From the NCBI RefSeq assembly GCF_042646425.1, contig NZ_JBHRTR010000034.1, positions 1-64,000 of the forward strand: a DNA stretch of 64,000 nucleotides. Reading direction: 5' to 3'. This DNA comes from Marinibaculum pumilum (lineage in GTDB: Bacteria; Pseudomonadota; Alphaproteobacteria; Ferrovibrionales; Ferrovibrionaceae). Numbering within the stretch: the stretch's first letter is position 1; each line of letters starts with the position of its first letter. Positions 17,356-25,282 of the stretch are shown here, one piece after another. Made by a program: the position numbers and the translations under genes. Under the pieces are notes generated by a model. That model did no database searches. It saw only the letters and a list, made by a program, of their open reading frames with translations, and was not told where the DNA came from.

Positions 17356-18342
17356 ATGGATACGAACTACGACCTGACGATCGTCGGCGCCGGCATTGCC
17401 GGCCTGTGGTGCGCCTGGCTGGCCCGGCGGAGCGGCATGGCCGTACGCGTGGTGGAGCGGGGGTCGGAGGCGCTGACCGCCGGCTGTTCCTGGCGGGCCG
17501 GCGGCATGCTGGCACCCGAGGTGGAGGCGGAGACGGCGGAGCCGGTGGTCACCGTGCTGGGCCGGCGCAGTCTGGCCCTGTGGCAGGCGCATTTCCCGCA
17601 GCTGGTGACGATGCAGGGCACCCTGCTGCTGCCGCCGCGGCGCGACCCCGCACAGCTGAACCGCTTCCGCCGCCAGACCGAGGGCTGGGAGGAGGCGGAT
17701 GCCGACCGGGTGGTCGCCCTGGAGCCCGTGCTGGAAGGCCATCACGGGCGCGGCCTCTACTATCCGGTGGAAGGGCATGTGGACCCCCGCGCGGTGCTGC
17801 CGGCGATGGTCGCGGCGCTGCAGGCGGACGGGGTGACGTTCGAATGGGAGGCAGCGCTGGCGCCGGAAGCGGCCGGCGGCCCCTGCCTCGACTGCCGCGG
17901 CCTTGACGCGGCCGATGCACTGCCCGACCTGAGGGGTGTGAAGGGCGAGATGCTGCTGATCCGCACCCCGGACCTGGCCCTGGCGCGGCCGGTGCGGCTG
18001 TTGCATCCCCGCCACCCGATCTACGTGGTGCCGCGGGAAGGCAATGTCTTTATGATCGGCGCCACGACGGTCGAGAGCGGCGGCAGGGCGGGGGTTACGG
18101 TGCGTGGCGCCGGCGAGCTCCTGACCCAGGCCTATGCCGTTCATCCGGCATTCGGCGAGGCCGAGGTGCTGGAAATGAACGCCGGCCTGCGGCCCGCCTT
18201 TCCCGACAACCGCCCGCGGCTTTCGCGCCGGGGCGCGGTGGTGCATGTGAACGGCCTCTACCGGCACGGCTATCTGCTGGCGCCCGCGATGGCGGAGCGC
18301 GCGCTCGCTGCGCTGCAGGGCGGGCCGGTCGAGTTGGAGTGA
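17356..18342 (+). CDS. thiO: Glycine oxidase ThiO
   Basis: A 328-residue FAD enzyme of the DAO family that oxidises glycine to dehydroglycine (imine) for the thiamine thiazole ring. The N-terminus has TIVGAGIAGLWCAWLARRSG and SWRAGGMLAPEVEAE, and the C-terminal part has NAGLRPAFPDNRPRLSRRG and HVNGLYRHGYLLAPAMAE, as in ThiO. It is first in a tight operon with thiS (4 bases on), thiG, thiE and thiF, the arrangement used by aerobic bacteria that lack ThiH. No TPP riboswitch is visible in the 70-base leader. Confidence 0.95.
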   Translation: MDTNYDLTIVGAGIAGLWCAWLARRSGMAVRVVERGSEALTAGCSWRAGGMLAPEVEAETAEPVVTVLGRRSLALWQAHFPQLVTMQGTLLLPPRRDPAQLNRFRRQTEGWEEADADRVVALEPVLEGHHGRGLYYPVEGHVDPRAVLPAMVAALQADGVTFEWEAALAPEAAGGPCLDCRGLDAADALPDLRGVKGEMLLIRTPDLALARPVRLLHPRHPIYVVPREGNVFMIGATTVESGGRAGVTVRGAGELLTQAYAVHPAFGEAEVLEMNAGLRPAFPDNRPRLSRRGAVVHVNGLYRHGYLLAPAMAERALAALQGGPVELE

Positions 18343-18346
18343 AACG

Positions 18347-18544
18347 ATGCGGGTCGTGTTGAACGGCGAGGCGACATCGGTCGAGGCGGCGACCCTGGAG
18401 CAGCTCTGCGCGGACCTGGGGCTGGACGGGCCGCGCGTGGCGACGGCTGTGAACGGGGATTTCGTGCCCCGGGACGCCCGCGCGGCGACTGCGCTGAAGG
18501 AGGGCGACACGATCGAGGTGGTCGCCCCCATGCAAGGTGGCTGA
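18347..18544 (+). CDS. thiS: Sulfur carrier protein ThiS
   Basis: A 65-residue ubiquitin-like protein ending in MQGG; the terminal Gly-Gly is adenylated by ThiF and then thiocarboxylated to donate sulfur to the thiazole. The MRVVLNGEATSVEAATLEQL opening is the usual ThiS beta-grasp start. It lies between thiO and thiG with 4- and 3-base gaps. Confidence 0.95.
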   Translation: MRVVLNGEATSVEAATLEQLCADLGLDGPRVATAVNGDFVPRDARAATALKEGDTIEVVAPMQGG

Positions 18545-18547
18545 AGG

Positions 18548-19372
18548 ATGAATGCACCGATCGCGCATGAGCAGGACTGCGATGCCCTGACGGTCTATGG
18601 CCGGCGCCTTTCCAGCCGCCTGTTCCTCGGGACGGCCCAATATCCTTCCCCCGACGCGTTGCGCGGTGCCGTGACCCAGTCCGGCGCACAGCTGGTGACC
18701 GTCTCCCTGCGGCGGGAGAGTAGCGCCGGCGGCAGCGGCGACGCCTTCTGGCGGCTGATCCGCGACCTTGGCGTCGACGTGCTGCCCAACACCGCCGGCT
18801 GTTCGAGCGTGAAGCAGGCGGTGACCACGGCGCAGATGGCGCGCGAGGTGTTCGGCACGCCCTGGGTGAAGCTGGAGCTGATCGGCGACGATGCGACCCT
18901 GCAGCCCGACGTCTTCCAGCTGGTGGAGGCCGCCCGGATCCTGACCGAGGAGGGGTTCGAGGTCTTTCCCTACACCACCGACGACCTGGTGGTGGGGGAA
19001 CGGCTGCTGGCGGCCGGCTGCAAGGTGCTGATGCCCTGGGCGGCGCCGATCGGCAGCGGCCGCGGCCTGAACGACCCCTACGCCCTGAAGCTGATGCGGG
19101 CGCATTTCCCGGACGTGCCGCTGATCGTCGATGCCGGCCTGGGCGCCCCCAGCCATGCCGCGGCGGCGATGGAGCTTGGCTATGACGGCATCCTGATCAA
19201 CACCGCGGTGGCAAGGGCCGGCGATCCGGTCGCCATGGCCCGCGCCTTCGCGCTGGCGATCGAGGCGGGGCGGCTGGCCCTGCGTGCGGAGGTGATGGAC
19301 AGCCAGGAGATGGCCACCGCCTCCACGCCGCAGTTCGGCACGCCCTTTTCGCCCTGGTCCGACCATGGCTGA
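18548..19372 (+). CDS. thiG: Thiazole synthase ThiG
   Basis: A 274-residue TIM-barrel enzyme that joins deoxyxylulose phosphate, dehydroglycine and ThiS thiocarboxylate into the thiazole phosphate. K108 in TPWVKLELIGD is the Schiff-base lysine; the phosphate-binding loops MPWAAPIGSGRGL and DAGLGAPSHAAAAMELGYDG are intact. About 15 extra residues precede the usual start. The end overlaps the thiE start by 8 bases. Confidence 0.95.
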   Translation: MNAPIAHEQDCDALTVYGRRLSSRLFLGTAQYPSPDALRGAVTQSGAQLVTVSLRRESSAGGSGDAFWRLIRDLGVDVLPNTAGCSSVKQAVTTAQMAREVFGTPWVKLELIGDDATLQPDVFQLVEAARILTEEGFEVFPYTTDDLVVGERLLAAGCKVLMPWAAPIGSGRGLNDPYALKLMRAHFPDVPLIVDAGLGAPSHAAAAMELGYDGILINTAVARAGDPVAMARAFALAIEAGRLALRAEVMDSQEMATASTPQFGTPFSPWSDHG

Positions 19373-20006
19373 GGCCTGGGATCATAGGGCGCTGCCGCAC
19401 GGGCTGGACCGGTTCTATCCGATCGTGCCGGACCTCGCCTGGCTGGACCGGCTTTTGGCCAGCGGCATCCGGCTGGTGCAGCTGCGGCTGAAGGATGCGC
19501 CGGCGGCGGAGGTCGACCGCCAGGTCGGCCTTGCCGTCGCCCATGCTGCCAAGGCCGGCTGCACCCTGGTGGTGAACGATCATTGGCAGGCGGCGATCGA
19601 CCATGGCGCCCCCTGGGTGCATCTGGGGCAGGAGGACCTGGCGGAGGCCGACGTGCCGGCGATCCGGCGTGCCGGCCTGCGGCTCGGCCTGTCGACCCAT
19701 GACGAAGCTGAGCTGGCGACGGCGCTGGCGCATGACCCCGACTATGTCGCGCTGGGGCCTGTCTATCCGACCACCCTGAAGGCGATGCGCTGGGCGCCGC
19801 AGGGCCTGGACCGGGTCGCCGAATGGAAGGCGAAGGTGTCGGTGCCGCTGGTCGGCATCGGCGGCATCACCCTGGAGCGGGCGCCCGGCGTCTTCGCCGC
19901 CGGCGCCGACATCGTGTCCGTCGTCAGCGATGTCGTGAACCATGCGGATCCGGAAACACGCACGGCCGCCTGGCTGCGGGAACGGCAGCAATGGACACGG
20001 CCGTAG
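19365..20006 (+). CDS. thiE: Thiamine phosphate synthase ThiE
   Basis: A 213-residue TIM barrel that condenses hydroxymethylpyrimidine diphosphate with the thiazole phosphate. Motifs seen are VQLRLKDAPAAEV, LVVNDHWQAAIDHGAPWVHLGQEDL and YVALGPVYPTTLKA, then VGIGGITLE. The usual R-x-K of the first motif is shifted (LRLKD), as in some TenI-like proteins, but the operon position supports ThiE. It starts inside thiG and ends inside or just before thiF. Confidence 0.9.
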   Translation: MAEAWDHRALPHGLDRFYPIVPDLAWLDRLLASGIRLVQLRLKDAPAAEVDRQVGLAVAHAAKAGCTLVVNDHWQAAIDHGAPWVHLGQEDLAEADVPAIRRAGLRLGLSTHDEAELATALAHDPDYVALGPVYPTTLKAMRWAPQGLDRVAEWKAKVSVPLVGIGGITLERAPGVFAAGADIVSVVSDVVNHADPETRTAAWLRERQQWTRP

Positions 20007-21031
20007 GCGCCGCAATGGATCCGCGCTTCGCGCGCCAGGCCGTGTTGCCGGAGATCGGTCCGGCCGGGCAGGAACGGCTGGCCCGGGCATCGGTGCTGCT
20101 GGTCGGCGCCGGCGGGCTGGGCTGCCCCGCCGCCCTCTACCTGGCCGCGGCAGGGGTCGGCGCGATCACCATCGTCGACGACGACCGGGTCGAAATCAGC
20201 AATCTCAACCGGCAGGTGCTGTTCACGCCGGCCGATGCCGGCCGGCCGAAGGCGGAATGCGCGGTGGAACGCCTGGCCGCCTTCGCGCCGGGCTGTCGGT
20301 TGCGGCCGGTTGCCCGGCGGCTGGACCTGGACCTGGCAGCCGAACTGGTGGCCGGCCACGACCTGGTCGTCGACGGCACCGACAGCTTTGCCGCAACCTA
20401 TGCGCTCAGCGATGCCTGCGAGGCGGCGCAGGTGCCGCTGATCGCCGCCAGCGTGATCGGCTGGGAAGGCTATGTCGGCGGCTTCTGCGCCGGCGCTCCC
20501 GGCTATCGTGCGGTCTTTCCCGACGTGCCGCTGGACGCGCCCAATTGCGACATCGCCGGCATCCTCGGGGCGGTCGCCGGCATGATGGGATGCCTGCAGG
20601 CGGTGGAGGCGCTCAAGGTGCTGCTCGACCGGCCTGACACGGTGATGGGGCGGCTGCTGCGGGTGAATGCCGACCTGTCGCGGATGACCGCCTTCTCTTT
20701 CAAGAACATGGCCGCAGATCCCGGCGCGGGACAGGGCAGCCGGCCCTATGCCATCCGGGTGGTGGAAGAGGCGCGGCCCGATCTGTGCCTGGTGGACGTC
20801 CGTCGCGCCGACGAACGGGCCGCCGATCCGCTGCCGCTGCCGTCCCTGCACCTGCCGCTGGACCGGCTGGCGGCCGAAGGGAGCGGGCTGCCGGGCGACC
20901 GGCCGCTTCTTTTCGTCTGCCAGAGCGGCCGGCGCAGCGAACTGGCCTGCATGACCATGCACCGGCTGGGCCGCTATGATGTGGCCTCGCTCGCCGGCGG
21001 GCTGTCGCGATGGCGGGAACGTACCGGCTGA
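19991..21031 (+). CDS. thiF: ThiF/MoeB adenylyltransferase fused to a rhodanese domain
   Basis: A 346-residue E1-like enzyme that adenylates the ThiS C-terminus. The nucleotide fold is VLLVGAGGLGCPAALYLAAAGV (35-56) with DDDRVEISNLNRQVLF after it; the conserved Cys186 in APNCDIAGILG is kept. The zinc-binding CxxC usually at the CYRCLFP position is GYRAVFP here (171-177), so the structural zinc site seems lost. Residues about 255-346 form a rhodanese domain with the active Cys310 in FVCQSGRRS, which could supply the sulfur. Start: ATG 19991 overlaps thiE by 16 bases; ATG 20015 (MDPRFARQ), just past the thiE stop, is equally likely. Confidence 0.9.
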   Translation: MDTAVGAAMDPRFARQAVLPEIGPAGQERLARASVLLVGAGGLGCPAALYLAAAGVGAITIVDDDRVEISNLNRQVLFTPADAGRPKAECAVERLAAFAPGCRLRPVARRLDLDLAAELVAGHDLVVDGTDSFAATYALSDACEAAQVPLIAASVIGWEGYVGGFCAGAPGYRAVFPDVPLDAPNCDIAGILGAVAGMMGCLQAVEALKVLLDRPDTVMGRLLRVNADLSRMTAFSFKNMAADPGAGQGSRPYAIRVVEEARPDLCLVDVRRADERAADPLPLPSLHLPLDRLAAEGSGLPGDRPLLFVCQSGRRSELACMTMHRLGRYDVASLAGGLSRWRERTG

Positions 21032-21048
21032 CCGTCGTCGACCCGGAA

Positions 21049-21110
21049 CAATATTATCCCGAATATTGCGACAATCACGATCTGTTTCGTTGGATTTCCC
21101 TTTGATTGTC
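21049..21110. promoter_or_regulatory. AT-rich block with two inverted repeats upstream of yceI
   Basis: CAATATT (21049-21055) and AATATTG (21062-21068) form an inverted repeat with a 6-base spacer, and GACAATCA (21070-21077) with TGATTGTC (21103-21110) form another around 25 bases. The low GC content is unlike the surroundings and suggests a promoter or operator zone for the YceI gene 175 bases on, or an end signal for the thi operon. Confidence 0.4.
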
Positions 21111-21285
21111 GGCACTTGGGCGGCAGTGGGCGCGCCGGCCGCCACACTTCACAAACCGGTGTGTGGCGATGATGGGCATTGGAGCGCGCCCCCGGGCTGC
21201 CTTACCTCTGGTCGGCGCGCCGGCGCCGAGGGGGGACCCCGGCGGCACGGCCTGGGCGCCACCGACGTCGAAAAGGAATCAGACT

Positions 21286-21852
21286 ATGCGCAAGATCTTG
21301 CTGCTGGCCGCCGGCCTCGCCATGGCGGCGGCCTCGCCCGCCTGGTCGGCCGACAAGTACGTCTTCGATTCGAGCCACTCCCAGGTTCTGTTCTCCTACC
21401 AGCATCTGGGTTTCTCCACGACCTGGGGCATGTTCTCCGGCTTCGAGGGAACGATCATGCTGGATGAGGCGGATCCGTCGAAGTCATCCGTCAGCACCGC
21501 CTTCAAGGCCGACGACATCATCACCGGCTGGGAGAAGCGGACCGCGCATTTCCTGAGCCCGGACTTCTTCAAGCAGGCGCCGATCTCCTTCGAGAGCACG
21601 AAGGTCGAGGTCACCGGCGAAAAGACCGCGAAGATCACCGGCAATCTGACCATGAACGGCATGACCAAGCCGGTGGTGCTGGATGCCGAACTGAACAAGC
21701 AGGCGAACCATCCGATGGCGGGCAAGCCCTGGGTGGGCTTCGATGCCGAAACGACCCTGAAGCGCTCGGATTTCGGTCTCGACAAGTTCGCGCCGGCGAT
21801 CTCCGACGAGGTCGCGGTGATGATCTCGGTCGAGGCGATGAAGGCCGAATAG
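21286..21852 (+). CDS. YceI family periplasmic lipid-binding protein
   Basis: A 188-residue protein with a Sec signal peptide (MRKILLLAAGLAMAAASPAW, cleavage after WSA, residue 22) and one YceI lipocalin-like barrel (YVFDSSHSQVLFSYQHLGFS, then SDFFKQAPISFESTKVE-type strands and GNLTMNGMTKPV). YceI proteins bind isoprenoid lipids in the periplasm. The AAAAGGAATC sequence before the ATG is a fair ribosome site. A second YceI domain is encoded in the cytochrome b561 fusion about 2 kb away. Confidence 0.92.
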   Translation: MRKILLLAAGLAMAAASPAWSADKYVFDSSHSQVLFSYQHLGFSTTWGMFSGFEGTIMLDEADPSKSSVSTAFKADDIITGWEKRTAHFLSPDFFKQAPISFESTKVEVTGEKTAKITGNLTMNGMTKPVVLDAELNKQANHPMAGKPWVGFDAETTLKRSDFGLDKFAPAISDEVAVMISVEAMKAE

Positions 21853-21900
21853 CCGCTTCTGCCGGGCGGGTGGCAGCGCCGCCCGTCCGGCGCAAGGCGT

Positions 21901-23421
21901 TCAGCGGCCGGCCTTGCGTGCGCCGCGCCCGGCATCGGCCGCGTCCGGCGGCTGCAGCCTGGATTCCGCCGCCTGGGACGGCAGGGTGGCGGTTCCGGCC
22001 GGGCCGCCGGTTGCGTCGGAGTCATTGCCGTTCGCGACGGCCGCCGGCCCGTCCGCCAGAGGCTCTACCGGAACCACCGTGCCGGCCGGCAGCTCGACCT
22101 CGACCCGGGTGCCGGTGCCGGGGGTCGACTCGATCGTCAGGCGGCCGCCATGCATGGCCAGCAATTGCTGGCTCAGGGTCAGGCCCAGGCCGGCACCGCC
22201 GGCATTCGACACCAGGGCGCTGGCGACCTTGCCGAAGCGGGTGAGGGCGATGCCGATCTCGTCGCGGGTCATGCCGATTCCGGTATCGCTGACCGCCAGG
22301 CTCACCGCGCCGTCCGTGTCGGCGGTTGCGGTGACGGTGACCTTGCCGCCGGCCGGCGTGAACTTCAGTGCATTCGACAGCAGGTTGAACATCACCTGCC
22401 GCATGGCCCGCCGGTCGACATTGATCGTGACCGGGTCGATCCGGTCGCGGCGCAGCAGGATCCGGCCTTCCGAGGCACGGCGGTCGAACAGGTTGGTGCA
22501 GTCCCGCAGCAGGTCCGGCAGGTCGACCGGCTCGCGTTCCAGCGACAGTTCCCCGGCCTCGATGCGGGAGATGTCGATCATGTCGTTGACGATCGACAGC
22601 AGATGACCGCCGCTATTCTGGATATAGCCGGCATATTCGCGATAGCGGTCGCTGCCCAGCGGGCCGAACATCTCCAGCGCCATCAGTTCCGAATAGCCGA
22701 TGATCGCGTTGAGCGGCGTGCGCAGTTCGTGGCTCATATTGGCGATGAACTGCGACTTTGCGGCATCGGCGGCGCGCGCCTCCAGTGCCAGGCGGCGGTT
22801 CTCGACGGCGCTGGCGGTGGAGCGGACGAAGCCGCGGTCGATGCGCAGCACCACCAGTGAGACGAAGATGAAGAAGTTCGCCACCAGGATGGCGAGTTCG
22901 AACGAGGTGCCGGGATAGCGCAGGTAGATCATCGCCACCTCCGGCAGGTAGGCGATCAGCAGGAAAGCGATCGCGGCCGCCGGCACCACGGCCAGCGCCA
23001 TCGCGCCGCCCACCCCCATGCCGAACATCACCAGGCAGAGCAGCAGCAGCTCGCCGTCGGTGATCACCGGCGTCATCACCACGCCGATCAGCCCCCAATA
23101 GCCGCCCCCCAGGATCGCGCGCAGGATCACGCGGCGGGCCAGCTGCCGGGGCGGGCGCTGTGGCCGCGGCTTGCCGCGATGGCGCAGCCAGGAATGGAAC
23201 TGCAGGCCCGAGATGAGGATGCCGAAGGCGCACCAGGCCAGCAGGAAGGCGGCCATCTCCGCCCGCCAGATCGACAGCACCAGCAGGATCGGGTTGACGG
23301 TGCCGGCCAGCGCCGCGATCAGCTGGTGCGCGTTCAGCTGCAGCAGGCGCTCGATATCCAGCTCGTCGCGCGTGCGCTGGGGCAGGTCTGGGCGCAGATA
23401 TCGCGTCAGGCGATCGATCAT
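21901..23421 (-). CDS. Membrane sensor histidine kinase
   Basis: A 506-residue kinase. Residues about 35-195 hold six likely membrane segments without a large periplasmic loop, so the signal is probably sensed within the membrane. Then come the HisKA domain with H231 (FIANMSHELRTPLNAIIGYS) and an HATPase with N-box MFNLLSNALKF, G1 SDTGIGM and G2 GAGLGLTLSQQLLAMHGG. The last 60 residues are disordered. No response regulator is adjacent, so it is an orphan by position. It is convergent with the YceI gene, and the fused cytochrome gene lies 219 bases upstream on the same strand. Confidence 0.93.
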   Translation of the reverse strand: MIDRLTRYLRPDLPQRTRDELDIERLLQLNAHQLIAALAGTVNPILLVLSIWRAEMAAFLLAWCAFGILISGLQFHSWLRHRGKPRPQRPPRQLARRVILRAILGGGYWGLIGVVMTPVITDGELLLLCLVMFGMGVGGAMALAVVPAAAIAFLLIAYLPEVAMIYLRYPGTSFELAILVANFFIFVSLVVLRIDRGFVRSTASAVENRRLALEARAADAAKSQFIANMSHELRTPLNAIIGYSELMALEMFGPLGSDRYREYAGYIQNSGGHLLSIVNDMIDISRIEAGELSLEREPVDLPDLLRDCTNLFDRRASEGRILLRRDRIDPVTINVDRRAMRQVMFNLLSNALKFTPAGGKVTVTATADTDGAVSLAVSDTGIGMTRDEIGIALTRFGKVASALVSNAGGAGLGLTLSQQLLAMHGGRLTIESTPGTGTRVEVELPAGTVVPVEPLADGPAAVANGNDSDATGGPAGTATLPSQAAESRLQPPDAADAGRGARKAGR

Positions 23422-23640
23422 GTCCGGACTTCGGCGAAGCCGGGCACCAGCACGGGCCCGGCAGGGTCAATTTCAGGCAGACTGCCGCGATGGGCCGGCA
23501 GATGCGATTGGCTATTCGTCGAATACGGAGGCGATGGCCCCCCAGCCATGCCGATCGGCCCCTGATCCGGAAGGTTAGGGCCGACCTCCTGCCAATCCGT
23601 TAATCTTCCGCCGGCCGCGGTCCTGCACGCGCAGCCGCTG

Positions 23641-24906
23641 CTACGGGCGGCGGGTGGCGGTGACCTCCACGACGATGTCCACCGGGAAGCCCAGCGTGTC
23701 ATCATCGGGCATGGCCTCCGCCCCCACGGCGAAGGTGAGGCGGTCCAGGCGGGTACGACCGTTCATCCGTGCGGTATCGCCGTCGATCGCCAGGTCGAAG
23801 GGCAGGGTGACGGGCGCCGTCACGCCGCGCAGGGTCAGGTCGCCCACGGCCTCGTAGCGGCCTTCCGCGAGGCGGCGGAAGGTGGTGGCCTCGAAACGGG
23901 CGGTCGGATGGCCGGCGCTGTCCAGATAGGCAGGGCCGGTCGCCTGCTCGCTGACATCGCCGAGGGTCAGGCTGGCGGTATCGATCGTCACCACGACGCG
24001 GCTGCCCGGCAGGTCGTCGGGGTCGAAGCGGATATCCGCCTCCCAGCTGCCGAACGCGCCGCCGACCGAGGACCCCATCAGCTGGACGAGGATGGAGAGG
24101 CTGCTGGCCTGCGGGTCGACGATCCAGTTGCCTGCCGGCGCACCGTCCGCCGCATTGCCGTCAGCCGCTGTGCCGTCCGCCGCCGCGAGCTGCGCACCGC
24201 CCGCGTCTTGCGGCGCCGTGCTGCTGGCGCTCCAGCCGGCAAAGGCCAGGATGACGACGAACAGCAGGCCGGCGGCGGCAAGCGGCGGCAGGCGGCGGGG
24301 CTGTGCCGCCGGCGGCTCCGCCTGCGGCGGCCGCGCGAAGGGCAGCATCCGGCGCAGGGTCTCGTCCCGGTCGATCACGGCATGCTTCAGGGCGCCGCCG
24401 ACATGCAGGACGATAGCCGCAATGATCACCCAGGCCAGGGCGGCATGAAGCTCGCCGAAGAACCGCGACAGCTCGTGCGACTTCGGCACCAGGGGCAGGC
24501 CCTGACCCAGGTCGAGGCCGGGCGGCCAGAGAATCGGGGCGGAGCCTGCATGGCTGGCGTGATACAGCCAGCCGCTGACCGGCATCAGGAGGATCGCCCC
24601 GTACAGCACCCAGTGGATGGCGCTCGCCGCGAACGCCTCCAGCCGCCGGCCGGCGTTCAGCAGGCCCGGATGCGGATTGGCGATCGCCCAGCCGATGCGG
24701 ACCAGGACCACGGCCAGGGTGGCGATGCCGATGACCTTGTGCAGGCCGTAGTAGAAGACCACCCGGTCGACCTCTGCCGCGGTTTCCCGCGGCAGGTCCT
24801 CCATCCACAGGCCGAGGGCCAGCAGGGTGAGGATGAGGGCCGCGGTCAGCCAGTGCAGGCACTGGGCGACCCGGCCATAGGTGTCGCGGGTGTTCAGGAT
24901 CGACAT
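23641..24906 (-). CDS. Cytochrome b561 fused to a YceI domain
   Basis: A 421-residue membrane protein. Residues 1-180 are a four-helix cytochrome b561 with heme-ligand candidates H19, H56, H154 and H168; a fifth helix at about 208-226 leads to an Ala/Asp/Gly-rich linker with repeated AADG units, and residues about 255-421 are a periplasmic YceI barrel. The likely role is electron exchange between ubiquinol and a lipid or quinone held by the YceI domain. The start MSILNTRDTY matches family proteins; 77 more open codons upstream cross the promoter zone and were not used. Confidence 0.92.
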   Translation of the reverse strand: MSILNTRDTYGRVAQCLHWLTAALILTLLALGLWMEDLPRETAAEVDRVVFYYGLHKVIGIATLAVVLVRIGWAIANPHPGLLNAGRRLEAFAASAIHWVLYGAILLMPVSGWLYHASHAGSAPILWPPGLDLGQGLPLVPKSHELSRFFGELHAALAWVIIAAIVLHVGGALKHAVIDRDETLRRMLPFARPPQAEPPAAQPRRLPPLAAAGLLFVVILAFAGWSASSTAPQDAGGAQLAAADGTAADGNAADGAPAGNWIVDPQASSLSILVQLMGSSVGGAFGSWEADIRFDPDDLPGSRVVVTIDTASLTLGDVSEQATGPAYLDSAGHPTARFEATTFRRLAEGRYEAVGDLTLRGVTAPVTLPFDLAIDGDTARMNGRTRLDRLTFAVGAEAMPDDDTLGFPVDIVVEVTATRRP

Positions 24907-25040
24907 GGACGGACCGTCGGTTGGGGGTCTGACGCACACAAGGATGCCGTTTTGCTGCGCTGCGGCAATCGAACAATTGCCGCTCGCGCAGGCGTGAACG
25001 ATGCCGGCGTGCCATAAGGGTGTTCGGGCACGGCTTTCGC

Positions 25041-25056
25041 TGTGACCGCGGTCACC
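25041..25056. promoter_or_regulatory. CRP-like palindrome between the b561-YceI gene and trpL
   Basis: TGTGACCGCGGTCACC contains the perfect 14-bp palindrome GTGACCGCGGTCAC (25042-25055) and fits the CRP-type pattern TGTGA-N6-TCACA at nine of ten positions. It lies 135 bases before the b561-YceI start and about 60 before the trp leader peptide, so it could act on either. Confidence 0.5.
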
Positions 25057-25102
25057 GATATTCCGCTTGCCAAGTGCGATGCCGCTTCGCACACTCATGG
25101 AC

Positions 25103-25156
25103 ATGCACGTGAACTGCAATCGGAAGTCCGCAGGCATCTGGTGGTGGCGCCGTTAG
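25103..25156 (+). CDS. trpL: trp operon leader peptide TrpL
   Basis: A 17-codon reading frame, MHVNCNRKSAGIWWWRR then TAG, with three successive Trp codons just before the end. Starts at 25097 (two more residues) or 25079 are in frame and possible. Rhizobia and Azospirillum have the same kind of leader before trpE(G): when Trp-tRNA is short, the ribosome stalls on the Trp codons and the downstream terminator does not form. The peptide lies 127 bases before the trpE(G) start codon. Confidence 0.92.
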   Translation: MHVNCNRKSAGIWWWRR

Positions 25157-25223
25157 GCGGCCGCAGCGGATGCCCGTGCATATTCCGCGACGGCCGCCTC
25201 CGGTGAGGCGGCCGTTTGTCTTT
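25148..25223 (+). terminator. Tryptophan attenuator (pause hairpin, antiterminator, terminator)
   Basis: CGCC (25148-25151) can pair with GGCG (25156-25159) around GTTA, the pause hairpin at the end of trpL. GGCGGCCG (25156-25163) is complementary to CGGCCGCC (25191-25198), the antiterminator. The terminator is a perfect 11-bp stem, ACGGCCGCCTC (25190-25200) with GAGGCGGCCGT (25205-25215), loop CGGT, followed by TTGTCTTT. The three pairings exclude each other, as an attenuator needs. Confidence 0.9.
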
Positions 25224-25282
25224 GGGCGCGTTCACCGGGGTCAGCTGCCGCAGTCAGACGGTCCCTGAACAGGAGCGCCCGG

